This document shows, one piece after another, positions 45,560-56,218 of a DNA stretch of 64,000 nt. A model generated the notes under the pieces. That model searched no databases and had not been told where the DNA came from. It worked only from the letters and a program-made list of their open reading frames with translations. The stretch comes from Hemileia vastatrix (lineage: Eukaryota; Basidiomycota; Pucciniomycetes; Pucciniales; Zaghouaniaceae). A program made the position numbers and the translations under genes. Each line of letters opens with the position of its first letter. Positions within the stretch are counted from its first letter, which is position 1. The DNA lies in assembly GCA_030280995.1 (NCBI GenBank), contig JASXTE010000002.1, positions 8,821,183 through 8,885,182 of the forward strand, read 5' to 3'.

Positions 45560-47133
45560 ACAATAATAAAATGCTAGTATTTTTTCTTTTTATACTTTTT
45601 TAGTAGAGTAGGAAGATTATGTATCTCCTTCCCAGGTATCCAAGAATCATATTCAGATGATTTATTCTGAATCTCAATAAGTATTCTGTACCTTTTTAAG
45701 CAGTGACTATTCTGTCATTCAGAATTTTTTCAATTTCTGCTGTTTCAGTGATTTTATTTGGGGTTTTTTTTGGCCTTCCCCTCTTTTTTGGAAATAAATC
45801 ACTATTGGATGTGTAAGGTTTCAGAAGAGATATTGGAAAAACAGGATGTTTTCTGTCATATGGAGAATACAAAATAAGCTCAACTGCATTCTCTCCAATC
45901 ATTCTTCTGACAACAAATGGACCAACAAATGGGTCTTTTAATTTGCTATTTCCTTGTAAATTGAAGTGGACTTTAGAAATCAACACTTCATCACCCTTTT
46001 TAAAAGTGTATTTCTTATGGGATTTGTCCCATCTCTTCTTCTCATATTCAAATGATTTTTCAATACATTTTTGAGCATGATTTCTGCAAAGTTGTTGCAT
46101 TTGAAGAATAGATTTTACACCAGGATGTAGATCCAATTTAGGTATTTGGTTATTGATAATTTAGGCAGGAGTATTTGGAACATGTTCAAGCCAGAGCTCA
46201 AAAGGCTTTCTTTGAGTAACAGAATGAACAGTGCTATTATAGGCAAATTCTAACCCGGGAAGTAAGGTAACCCAATCATGAGTGAATCTGTCATTATCTT
46301 TATACTCAAGGACAAAGGCACAGTACCTTCTTATCATGTCCCCTAGAGTCTGAATCATTATTTCAGCTAATCCATCAGTCTGAGGGTGATGGGCAGTAGA
46401 TAGTTTCAGATCACAACCACAAACATCCATCAGAGACATCCAAAATTCAGAAGTAAATTTAGGGTCTCTGTCAGAGATTATGGCTTTAGGAAAACCAGAA
46501 GTATTAAAAATATGAGACCACCATAAGAAAGCTAATTCTTTAGTGAAAACATCCTTGTGAGTAGGGATAAATTTACACATTTTGGTGAATCTTTCCACAA
46601 TAACCCAACAAGAGTTATAACTGTCTTTTCCAGCAATAGGTAATCTTGTTACAAAATCCATGTTTATTATCTGCCATGGTGCATCAGGAGGTTTAATATG
46701 TTGCATTAATCCAGCTCTTTTACCATTCAATATTTTTGATTTTTTGGCAAGAATCACAAGATTCAACATATAATTTGGTGTCTTCAGACATATTAACCCA
46801 CCAAGCAGTGTTTTTAATTCTGATCATTGTTTTTTCAAGATCAAAATGTCCAGCTAATATGTAATCATGACAAATTTTCAAGATGATTTCTTTCATAGAA
46901 GGTGAAATAAAAATGAAATTACTCAACTTTCTTCTATAAGATAGATATCCTTCATAAATTGAAAATTTACCTTCTTCCAAAGCTTTTTGGTACTTTGGTG
47001 GAAGGGTTTTAATTAATGCTTGTATTAAAGCATTCTTTGGATCATTTAATATGGTGCATAACTTTTTTAAGTCAGTGTCCTTATCATATGAATCCAGAAT
47101 AAGCTGTAGTAGCTCTACCTCCATATCAACCAC
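45560..47133 (-). pseudogene. Integrase and chromodomain of element C
   Basis: HHCC finger (H...WWVNMSEDTK...CDSCQ) near 46760-46860; core with INMDFVTRLP, SDRDPKF and DGLAEIMIQ (46161-46769), so all three catalytic acids are present; GPF-type C-terminus (VGPFVVRRM) near 45930. The frame then enters EIEKILNDR, a chromodomain start, and stops at 45696. A one-base shift re-opens a typical chromodomain continuation (ILIEIQNKSSEYDSWIP ... NLPTLLKKY) down to about 45570. Chromodomains steer integration to marked chromatin in chromoviruses. Further breaks lie near 46139-46160 and between finger and core. Confidence 0.85.
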
Positions 47134-47374
47134 ATATATCCAATGAATATTAATAATTTATCCTCAGGATCATAATCAGGATTAGAGTCATTATTTGGTA
47201 AAGGAACCTTGATAACATATCCACATTTGAGTGAAAAATACCAGCCCTATGAATAATTGTCATTCTCCCTCTGTATTCTTGAACAGCTAACTGCCATCTG
47301 AACATATGTCTGTTAGGTGTTTTCAAGTTTAAAAGGGATTTAACTGCACTGCAGTCAGTGACAAGTTCAAATTT

Positions 47375-48511
47375 CTAGTCATCTAGGTAATAATGTAGCT
47401 TTTCTAGAGCCCACACTACAGCTAAACATTCAAGCTGAGTGGCACCATATTTCAATTCACTATTTCTCAAGGTTCTTGAAATATAACAAATTACTACTTC
47501 TGATACTTTATCATTCATCACTTGTTTTTGATGTAGGGCAGCACCCAGACTAATAAAACTGGCATCAGTATATAAAACAAATGGTTTATTAAAGTCAGGT
47601 AAAGCAATAATAGGTGCTGACATAAAACAGTATTTCATAGTGTCAAAGGCTCTTTATCTTTCACTATTCCAGAAAAAAGCAACATCCTTTTTAGTTAATT
47701 GGGTAAGGGGTAAAGCTATGACTTGGTAATTTTTAATATACTGTCTATAGTATCCACACATTCCCAAAAAACTCTGTAGCTCTCTAACTGTATTAGGAGC
47801 CTTCACCTGTTGTATGGCTTCCACTTTGTTTTGGTCAACACATATCTGTAAGCCTGAAACAACATGACCAAGAACTTTTAAAGAATGGAAACCAAATTTA
47901 CATTTCTTCAAAGCAAGTGTCATATTTATCTCATCCATTTTTTGAAACACTTTACACAGGTGGTTGATATGGTCCTCAAATGTTTTTGAGAATATAATGA
48001 CATCATCAATATAAACCATCAGCCATCCTTCAATTATCTCTTGATGAAATGTGTTATCCATGACTTTTTGAAAAACTGAAGGGGCATTTATAGGGCCAAA
48101 TAACATCCTAACACACTTATAAATACCCATATGAGCAGCAATCATCAGAAAATTCTGAGAATTTTTCTTAACAGGTACCTGGCGATATCCTTTATTACCA
48201 TCCAAACAGCTGATATATTTAGAACCCTGTAAGGTAGCATGTATAGAGCTAATTCTAGGCAAAGGATAGATATCATCAACAGTATAAGTATTTAGTGCTC
48301 TATAATCACCACATAACCTGGCTTTATCTTTCTCATAAGAAATTAGGACAGGTGAGATAACACAATATTTAGGTGTTTCAACTACCTTTTCAATAATATT
48401 CATTTTTAAAAGGGTAGAAATATTGTCTTCAATATCTTTTCTCTTTGTGGGAGAAGCAGGATAAGGCTTCTTCTTTAAATTAGGTGATATATCAGTTAAT
48501 GGACAAGACAA
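47375..48511 (-). pseudogene. Reverse transcriptase-RNase H of element C
   Basis: A long open piece (47654-48511) covers almost the whole RT: KARLCGDYRALN, the LDGNKGYRQ catalytic Asp box, FGPINAPSVFQ, VYIDDVIIFS, and the thumb/connection with SFLGMCGYYRQYI. A break near 47653 (ER-stop) precedes RNase H (PFVLYTDASFISLGAALHQ, with ELKYGATQLECLAVVWAL). RT catalytic residues are intact. The C-terminal part of RNase H continues with stops to about 47160. Confidence 0.9.
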
Positions 48512-49251
48512 TGAGAGTTTCCTTTCTTCTTTAAATAATCCCAGTTCATGTGACCCATGAGCGAAGGCAATAGGAAAAGACTTTTCAAGCTAATGATGGA
48601 ATATTTATCCTCACCAGAAAGTTGTTCTCCAAAAGAGGCATTGTCAATTTCAGACATAAGGGCATGCATTTCTTTTGTAGATCTTCCTTTATATTGAACC
48701 ACAGAATTACATGTGTTCAATTCTGGTTTTAATAATTTTTTGGGGGAGGAAAACTTAAATTTTCTCTTCCCATTTATCCCCATTGTGAAGCATTGGTTTG
48801 AAGGATCTAATCTTATGCCATATTTGGTTTAAACGTCATTTCCTATGATAAACCAACTGCTTAAATTATCATTTTTCATGACAACAAAATCACAAATAGC
48901 TCTTACAAAACAATGGTTATATTTAAAAAATACTATGGCCTTGTATTTACCAATGGGGGACAAAAAAGAGCCATAACCTCTCCAATTTTCAGAAGTGACA
49001 GGCATCAGTTTTAATTTATAGTCTTGATCCACTGAAGAAAGTGCTTTTTCAGATACTACAATTCCTCCAGCTCCAGAATCCAGAACAACTTCCATGCTGG
49101 TTCCATTGATCAAGACTGGTGCTTTGAGAGGGGCAATTACAATTGAGCTATCCTCAATGTTCCTTATGATCTCAGCATCCTCAACTGTAGATAAATTATT
49201 ATTATCAATATCAATAGTATTTAAATAATGAATATCTTCTAGCAGCATCAA
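48496..49251 (-). pseudogene. Protease region and linker of element C
   Basis: The retropepsin-type site VVLDSGAGGIVVSEKAL lies near 49070-49100, with its flap and hydrophobic end before 48829. A frame change near 48828 leads into a linker (48496-48783) that runs to the RT. It would cut the polyprotein; the DSGA triad is preserved. Confidence 0.8.
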
Positions 49252-49309
49252 GATTTCTTGTTGAGATTCATATGAAATATTGCTGGCACAATCACTTGAA
49301 GTATCATCC

Positions 49310-51604
49310 AGTTCTATTGTGTCATCAGCCTTCTCCTCAGTTTGTTCATCAAGATTTATCCTCTTGTCACAAACATGGCCTTTCTGCCAAAGCTTGTTGC
49401 ACTTGAAGCAAGTGTTTGTTGCATACTTTTTTGGTGCACAGGGGCAGAAGGTTTACCAACCTTTTCCAGAGGTTTCTGTTGGTAAGTGGAGGATTTCTCC
49501 AAAGGGGTCCTAGGAATGAATCTTCTGGAATCATACTTGTTATTTAGAAGGATCTCATTACAAGTATTAATGAAAGAAGAAGGTTCTCTGGAGAACTCAG
49601 TCCTAGCCACTATCAAGTCTCTCAGAGACATTGGCAATTTATAAAGGATCCTGTCCTTCCATAACTCAAACTCCATATTTGGGTCCATTGCCCTCAAGAT
49701 TTTTACAAGTTTCATTAAGAACTCAATAGGTTTATCAGTGGAAGAGCTATATCTAGTTTCCTCATACTGCCTTTTTTGAGCCATTCTGAGCTTGGAGCCA
49801 CCAAATTGTGCTTTAATCAATTTTTTCCAATCTTCCCATGAGTAGCCATTTCTGTCCAGTAGAACAGATTCATACCACATAAGGGCAACATTGGTAAACA
49901 AAGAAATTAACTTAGACACAATTTCCTCATCTGGGAGTTTGTAAGAATTTTTTAAGTTATTAATTCTGAAAATAAATTGCTGCCAATCAGAAGAAGAATC
50001 ACCATCAAATGTTGGGTACTGGTCAAGTTTTGGCCAATTCTTTTGATTTGAAGGAGTCTCCTTAGTACCAGCTTATTTCTGAGTAAGGAGCAGCTGTAAC
50101 TTCTCTAGTTTTCAAGTAATCTCACTTTTTAATCCCTCTGTTCAAGATCCTGGTGCATACTCAATGTTTGATGGAAAATCAGGGGTATCAACATGTATTT
50201 CTGGAACTAATTTTCCTTTAGATGAACTAGCCACAGGTAACCTTGGAGCATACTGTACTATATGTTCCTTTAAAGAAATGTCACAATATTTTTGATCATT
50301 AAACAATGAGTTCAATTTCTCCTCAATGGTTTTTAGTCTGGTTTTCACTCTTGAAAGACTAGATAAACTCTCATTGATTTTTGCAAAAGGTAACTGATTT
50401 TTATTTTGAAAAGATGAAAAATGGTCATTCAATCTTTTCAGATTCATCTTATCTATCTCCACCTCCTGGCAACAGGCAAATACATTATCTTTCAGTTTAG
50501 ACAAATAATTTTTGATATTTTGCCATAAAGCAACTTTCTTTTCATGGGTTTCCTTGTAATGAAACAATTCATCAGAAACTCTCTGTGATTCACTCCTCAA
50601 TGCTTGATAACCCTGTTCAGTTAACAAAATATTATATTTCTGAGTCAGTTGCATTTTGTTCATTGTATGATTTTGTTTAGCAATAATATCCCTCAAATAT
50701 TCATCATTAATGTTAGCTACATCTAGAGTGTTTCTCAATAAGGAAACAGAGTAACTTTCCAGATTCTCATAAAACTCAGGTTCAAGTGTTTCATCAATAA
50801 TAGCCATATCAGGATTTATCATTGAAGTAGCAATTAGAACTAAAGGATTAGATACATTTGAAATTTGAGTAATTTGTCTACTGTTCTCAGCCTCTACAGG
50901 TCTCACAGTCTCATCTCCTCTTCCAGAATTACCTGAAGGAACTGAATTAGTTACAAGAAATGGTACTTGAGAAACAATAGAGGGGCTTACCAAGGTTTTC
51001 TGGGAAAGATCATATTGTTTTTTCTTCTTCTTCCTCCTTGATAGGGTTGAGGAGGTGTAGGGTTGACTTGGCTGGGTCTTGATGGACCTGCTTGGGGAAA
51101 TTGAGTTTTTTGATTTTGAGACAGGTAATCCCACTGAGTGTTCAGCCAATCCCACTGCCACTTGGATACTTCCACTTTCTCTGGCTGCTGGGGAGCCAAT
51201 TGATGAAGATCCCTGGGGGGAGGAGGTCTCCTCTTCTCTTGAAGAAAAGCATCTATATTTCTTACCTTTTCTTCTAGAGCATCTACTCTTGACCTCAATC
51301 TCAAGTTTTCTGTCCTTAATTCTTTTATGTGTGTTGAAAGGTTCTTTACTTGTTGAAGTAGTGGCATCTTTTTTATTTTGAAGCCTTTTGGAAATTCTTC
51401 TGGGGGTTTCATTACAGGTTTCTGTTCCTGAGTTGTTTCAACCAGAATTTTCACTTCCTCCATTTCTACATCCTGATTGGGGAAATGATTGACTAATTTG
51501 AGATAATTTTCTAGTTAAATGAGAACTCTCAGAAGTAGCCTCATCATAATCAATTAAATCCAATTCCTCTTCACGTGCAGCAGAGACACCTTGATCAGTC
51601 ATTT
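49310..51604 (-). pseudogene. Gag of element C, frame-broken
   Basis: Start chosen at 51604 (MTDQGVSAAREEEL). One extra base near 51480 shifts the frame into MEEVKILVETTQ (51463-50987), which has a coiled coil (LSTHIKELRTENLRLRSRV). A further shift leads to 51161-50142, rich in Ser and then helical. The capsid-like domain (NWPKLDQYPTFDGDSSSDWQQF) follows near 50040, and 49919-49356 carries its end. The nucleocapsid finger CFKCNKLWQKGHVC, a variant common in gypsy elements, is near 49370-49415 after another shift. The N-terminal coiled-coil extension is long for Gag. Confidence 0.8.
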
Positions 51605-52312
51605 CTAAATTTTACTGAAATGAGGGAGGGAGACAATAAGATGAATTAGTTTGTATTTTTACTTTTAATTAAAAGAAAAATAATAAAATAAAATTTCTCG
51701 GGATAAAATCAACTAAAATAATAATCAATTTATTAATTCAAAACAATTTAAAACAAGGATTATATAATAATCAACTGAAGAATTAAATTTAAATTTCTTG
51801 TTAACAATTTTATGATAATTATTATCAGGATTTTAAATCAACTGAGAATTTAATAATTAACAGGACTTAATGTCTACTTAAATATTAAATATGAATTTTA
51901 AAAAATTTTATTGTCAGGACAATTTGTCAACTGGAACAAAAAAAATTTAAATATATCAGGACAAGAGTCAACTGAAAATTATAATGAATAATAATTTTTT
52001 AAAATATAATTTATTACCTCTAGTAATAAGATTACAATTTCTCTATCTTTTTCAACTAGGAAAAATAAAATAAATAATCAAAAACAAATTTAATTCCAAT
52101 TTACTAGACACCTCCCCCTGTTAAATGAGAAAATTAACGCCACTTACAGAGTGCTGAGTAAAAAGGAAATACGTAGAGAGTGAAGAGTGCAAAGTGACCC
52201 ACAAATAGTAATTACAATAATTACCATGAAATAAAAGATGTTTAGTCAATATATGAACCTAAGTTTAGGAGTGCGGTTCAATTCCCGTTCGCAGCAAAAA
52301 ATTTAGTCACGT
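51605..52312. other. AT-rich leader or spacer with repeated hairpin-AACTGR motifs
   Basis: No gene is seen. Between 51697 and 51980 at least five units share AGGA or GGGA, a small inverted repeat beginning GA and ending TC, then AACTRR (near 51701, 51757, 51827, 51915 and 51957). The region may be the 5' leader of element C, on the strand opposite to these motifs, cut by insertion of D. A tRNA-B-box-like GGTTCAATTCCCG near 52276 is not supported by any cloverleaf. Confidence 0.5.
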
Positions 52313-53430
52313 TGTGGTAGCCTAAAGTTTAGTACGGCACCTAAATATGTAAATGGAGTTATTACGGCGTGCAAGATTGGCGTTATTATTTTTTATAAAA
52401 AGGGTTTTATTTAATTTATTGGAGTTTAAAATATGAAGAAATTGGTCACGAGCGAATGCCTACACAAATACAATTTATTTTACGGAGAAAACTTATTTTT
52501 ACGGTCTAAAAAAAAAAAAAATTTATAAGTATTAAGTCGAGTCACTCAAGAACCTTGGGAAATTTTCCCAGAATTTTTACTATTTTTCTTAAATTTTTAA
52601 ATGAATTTTAAAGTTTTATAGAAATATTTACGTTTTCAAAAATTACTTAACTTTGATGAATTTTCACGGGGTAATTAGAGCTGCGCAGACTACGAAAATT
52701 AGTTTGGTATGTAAAGGGGAAGTAGCTCTATTATGTGTAATTTTTCTAGATTTTTTATTATGGTTTTAAGGTTCTAAATTGAGTCCGGAAGTCCGGACGG
52801 ACTCCGTTTCGACTCCGTACGGACTCCGTACGGGCTCCGGCTTGACTCTGGAAGAGCTCTGGAGGGGAAAACTTAGGCACGTGACTAGGAATACTTAAGC
52901 GCTTCTCAAACTCGAAATTGAGAAGGGGGGACACATCATACAGCTTAATCTTTAACCACTACAGTCTCAATTTTTATTACTCAACAAATTAAAATAACTT
53001 GTAATACCCTTATAACATTATTATTTTTTACATAACATCTTAGAAATACAATTCAACAGTTAAAATAACACTTCATACAGGGTATCTTTAGAAAGGTCTT
53101 CGTCGCTGGGACTTGATTATTGCTGTCTCATAAAAATTAAAATTATTATAAAAACATAAAAGTCAATCTTTTCAGATCTTTCACTGGTACACCTTAATTG
53201 TTGTTATCAGTATTTCTTTATCAACAGCCACGATCATTTAATCTCAATAAGCGTTAATTATTTTAGAGTTTCATTATTTTTATCAATCAGATCTAAGTAG
53301 ATTGGTTAGCTTAGTGATTTAGAACACCTACTTTGTTATTTTTATTGGAAGGACGGGGTTTTCAGCTAAATCCACATATCTCCTCCGGATTCTGCTTACA
53401 GCAAGGCGACTGTAAGAGTTTACCTTACCA
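52313..53430 (+). repeat. 5' LTR of element D
   Basis: 1118 bp, TGTGGTAGCC...TTACCA, followed by the spacer TAGT and the primer site. A TATA-like TTTATAAAAAGGG is near 52390. At 52780-52870 a GC-rich island contains GACTCCG or GGACTCCG repeated about five times, striking in otherwise AT-rich DNA. Confidence 0.9.
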
Positions 53431-53434
53431 TAGT

Positions 53435-53451
53435 TGGCGCCCAACGTGGGG
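53435..53451 (+). promoter_or_regulatory. Primer binding site of element D
   Basis: TGGCGCCCAACGTGGGG, identical to A2, four bases after the LTR. Confidence 0.88.
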
Positions 53452-53608
53452 TACGATTTCTCTAGCTTTCTTTAAAGACTTACTTGGATCAAGAACGTTA
53501 TTAGCCTGCAAGAGGCTTATTTTCTGGAACTCTAATTGGATTTTTGTTATTGGCCTGCAAGAGGCTTGTTATTTTATCGATTGTTAACGCTTTTCATTAC
53601 TTGTTGGG

Positions 53609-56218
53609 ATGTCTTCTTCTGCTGTTGCTTCTGGATCTTCTAACCCTCTTACTCCCTCAGTTAGAATTGTTTCTTGGGATGGCCCAAAGTTTGATGGGGA
53701 GGAGGTTAAATGGTTCATTAGCAGGTATGAAGCTGCTGCTGCTGTTGATGGTGCTTCCCATGTGGATATGGTGGAGCAAGTTAGATTTTTTATTGCCGAT
53801 AGGGAGGTGGAAAAAGAGGTTATTGCTATGCAGGCATTCAAGGACAAGGATTGGGTTAAGCTTTCTAAAGCTATGGTTGATAGATGGGGTGTTAGGTTTA
53901 CTATGATGGACCTCAATAAAATTGTTGGAGACTGGCAAGCAAAAGGTGGTGTTTCTTCTATGGCTGACTTCAAAAAGCTCTGTGTTCAGTTTGATGAAGT
54001 GGCGGAATATCTCATACTGGTGGACGAGTTAGTGCATGAGAACCAAGCAAAAGATTTGTTTTGGTCAGCATGCAGCAGGGATATTCGAATGGACGTCTTG
54101 AAGGATCTTTCAAGAAAAGATTTGATGAAGGAACTGCCTAATGGTGAGCAGAAACTGCCGGCTCTGGAGGTTATCAAAGAGAACATTCAGGCCCATCTCA
54201 AGTTATTGGCGTTGGACAAATATCAAGAGTCATGCACTCAATATGTTAGCAAGGTTAGCAAAGTTTTGGCCGAAAACAATGATATTATGGTCAAAGCCCA
54301 GGAGGCCCAGAAGGCACAAATGGGATTACCGGCTGCTAAAGTTGAGGGCAATGTAGACAATAAGATGGTCGATCACTTGGCCGATTTAACGAAACAATTA
54401 AAAATATTTGTTCAAGAGACTCAGAAGGCCAATAAGGCCCCAATCGCTTCTTCGTCGACGTCGACTTCTTATCAGTCTAGAGGTTATGAACGTCGAAATT
54501 ATAATGGCAATAACAACGGTAACCGCTTCCCAGGCAATGGGAGAAATGGTGGGAATGGTGGTAGTAATTATAGAGGTGGCTACGATGAGCCAAAGGTGTG
54601 CTCCTATTGTAATAGGAGGGGTCACAGAGCAACAGTTTGTTTTGCTCTTGATAAGGATATGGATGCTGGGCGAGTTTTATTCGATGGTAAAGTTTATAAA
54701 TTTCCTGATGGTTCGTTCATCAAGCCCAGTGATGGACAGTCTCCTTTTGATTTGGTCAGAAGAAGTTTAACGGCTGAAAGGAGAGCCAGATTTGAAGAGG
54801 TGATGGATGAAGGTGTTAATGCCAAGGGTGGCAAAAATGATAACGGTAATGGTGGTAAAGCTGACAAGGGCAAGGAGAAAGAGGTCAGTAAAGCCACATT
54901 TTCTACTTCTTTTGGTGGTTTAGAGCTGGCAACGGTTTCCCAGGTGGAGGGTAGCTGTATGGCTGGCGAATACAATGTTAATGCTGCTAGAAGAGCAGCC
55001 GCTACTAAGGCGAAAAGTAGCATTCAGAGCCAATTGAGGGCTAATCCTGGCAAGGCCAATAACAAAGTGAACCCTTACTCTAAGGACAAGATTTCTAGTG
55101 CTCAAACTGCCGCCAACAAATTGAACCCTTACTCTAAGGACGAATTATATAAAATGCAGAAGGGGATTGCTGATATGGGGCCCCCTAGTTATGGCAAGTT
55201 TGATTTAAATGGTGAGCCTATGCCAGAGGATGATTCGGATTCTGAGGAGGACGTACCGTTGGCGTCTCTACCCAGACCAAGTTTTAGCGGTCCCATCCCA
55301 ATGGAGGGAGTAAGAAGGACTAGCGATGGATCAGGATTAGTGCAAGAAGCTGGTGATGGAGTTAGGGTTATAGAAAGTGAAGATGTTATAATGGGGGGTG
55401 AAGATGGCTCGGTTGGACCTCAAGAGGTACCCAGGGCCAAGGTTGTTAAATCAAAGGTCCAGTATGAGCGGCCAGTAGTTTCTGGTCAAGCTAATGCGAT
55501 GGACGCAGTTTTGAATAGGGTGAATCAACTTCAGATTCCCTTATCTTTGGGGGAGTTATTTACGATTAGTCCGGCGCTTGCTGAAAAGCAAAAGAAGCAT
55601 TTGACGAGGCGTCGGGTTTCCACTGGAGAGGTGGAATATATTTGTGAAAATGCTGAAAAGTTTGGTGAAGATGTAGATACACATTTTTCCGCTCCCCTGG
55701 GTTACCTGGTGGTAACTCTAAATGGTAAAGAAGTAAAGGCCTTGGTTGATTCAGGGTCTCAAATTAATTTAATTTCATTGGAGCAAGCGACAAGTATAGG
55801 CTTGCCAATTAAAAGTGGAACTGGGGGAAACCTCAGAGGTATTGGAGGGCATGCAACAGAGCTAATGGGTACAGCTGAGCATGTCAGGTTAGGCATTGGT
55901 GGATCTGTTGGTAAGGTTCACTTTTATGTGGCCAGAGGAGCAGTCAAAACTGTTCTTGGTGGTCCTTTTTTGATGGATTTTGAGGCCAGGATAGGGTATC
56001 AAGCTGGCATGGGGATTAGTTTGGATATCACTGGTGAAGATATGCGGAGGTTACATATGCGGTTAGCGCCTCCTGGAGATGAAGGTTGGGAAACACGGCC
56101 AGGGATTACTACACTGTGCCAGTGTTGTGTTTGCACCAAGAAGCGGCATATTAAACGGACGGCTTCTGGTGAATTATGTTTGTTTGAAGGGGATGAATGC
56201 CCTCATTTTTTGGGGTAG
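53609..56218 (+). CDS. Gag-protease polyprotein of element D (869 aa, intact)
   Basis: Residues 1 to about 270 form the capsid-like Gag region (SWDGPKFDGEEVKWFISR near the start, matching A2 and A3). A Gly/Asn-rich segment follows, then a CCHC knuckle CSYCNRRGHRATVC at 331-344, basic and acidic linkers (DSDSEEDVPLAS), and an aspartic protease with LVDSGSQINLIS (Asp 714) and a GGPFLMDF end. The ORF stops at 56218, four bases after a slippery T-TTT-TTG, so most products should be Gag-PR and a fraction Gag-PR-Pol. Start: the first ATG with full similarity to the relatives. It acts in cytoplasmic virus-like particles (family knowledge). Confidence 0.93.
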   Translation: MSSSAVASGSSNPLTPSVRIVSWDGPKFDGEEVKWFISRYEAAAAVDGASHVDMVEQVRFFIADREVEKEVIAMQAFKDKDWVKLSKAMVDRWGVRFTMMDLNKIVGDWQAKGGVSSMADFKKLCVQFDEVAEYLILVDELVHENQAKDLFWSACSRDIRMDVLKDLSRKDLMKELPNGEQKLPALEVIKENIQAHLKLLALDKYQESCTQYVSKVSKVLAENNDIMVKAQEAQKAQMGLPAAKVEGNVDNKMVDHLADLTKQLKIFVQETQKANKAPIASSSTSTSYQSRGYERRNYNGNNNGNRFPGNGRNGGNGGSNYRGGYDEPKVCSYCNRRGHRATVCFALDKDMDAGRVLFDGKVYKFPDGSFIKPSDGQSPFDLVRRSLTAERRARFEEVMDEGVNAKGGKNDNGNGGKADKGKEKEVSKATFSTSFGGLELATVSQVEGSCMAGEYNVNAARRAAATKAKSSIQSQLRANPGKANNKVNPYSKDKISSAQTAANKLNPYSKDELYKMQKGIADMGPPSYGKFDLNGEPMPEDDSDSEEDVPLASLPRPSFSGPIPMEGVRRTSDGSGLVQEAGDGVRVIESEDVIMGGEDGSVGPQEVPRAKVVKSKVQYERPVVSGQANAMDAVLNRVNQLQIPLSLGELFTISPALAEKQKKHLTRRRVSTGEVEYICENAEKFGEDVDTHFSAPLGYLVVTLNGKEVKALVDSGSQINLISLEQATSIGLPIKSGTGGNLRGIGGHATELMGTAEHVRLGIGGSVGKVHFYVARGAVKTVLGGPFLMDFEARIGYQAGMGISLDITGEDMRRLHMRLAPPGDEGWETRPGITTLCQCCVCTKKRHIKRTASGELCLFEGDECPHFLG
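56206..56212 (+). promoter_or_regulatory. Slippery heptamer for -1 frameshift (D)
   Basis: Zero-frame T TTT TTG, then GGG TAG. After a -1 slip reading continues GVAGADRSN in pol. ORF1 and ORF2 are exactly in a -1 relation. I did not find an obvious downstream pseudoknot by eye. Confidence 0.78.

Larger units (their letters stand above)
44890..51640 (-). mobile_element. Chromovirus-type Ty3/gypsy element C, decayed
   Basis: On the - strand the order is Gag, protease, RT, RNase H, integrase, chromodomain. It is clearly a different lineage from A and D: RT has FGPINAPSVFQ and YIDD, and Gag has a CFKC...GHVC finger. The 3' LTR seems to start at 45541 (TGTCAGCTAGG) after the purine tract GAGTGAGGGAG. 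I cannot fix its left end and find no matching 5' LTR before element D at 52313, so the outer limits are approximate. Confidence 0.85.

Noticed and set aside
52255..52300. Possible tRNA gene (GGTTCAATTCCCG looks like a B box)
   Set aside because: No T-stem pairing, no acceptor stem and no D arm can be formed; at most a relic.
51605..52312. 5' LTR of element C
   Set aside because: A TGTCTAG start after a purine-like tract can be read near 52110 on the - strand, but the sequence does not match the putative 3' LTR at 44890-45541.
53584..53973. Long - strand open frames opposite gag and pol of D and A copies
   Set aside because: They are shadows of the strongly coding + strand, with no start context or similarity to the antisense genes A and B.
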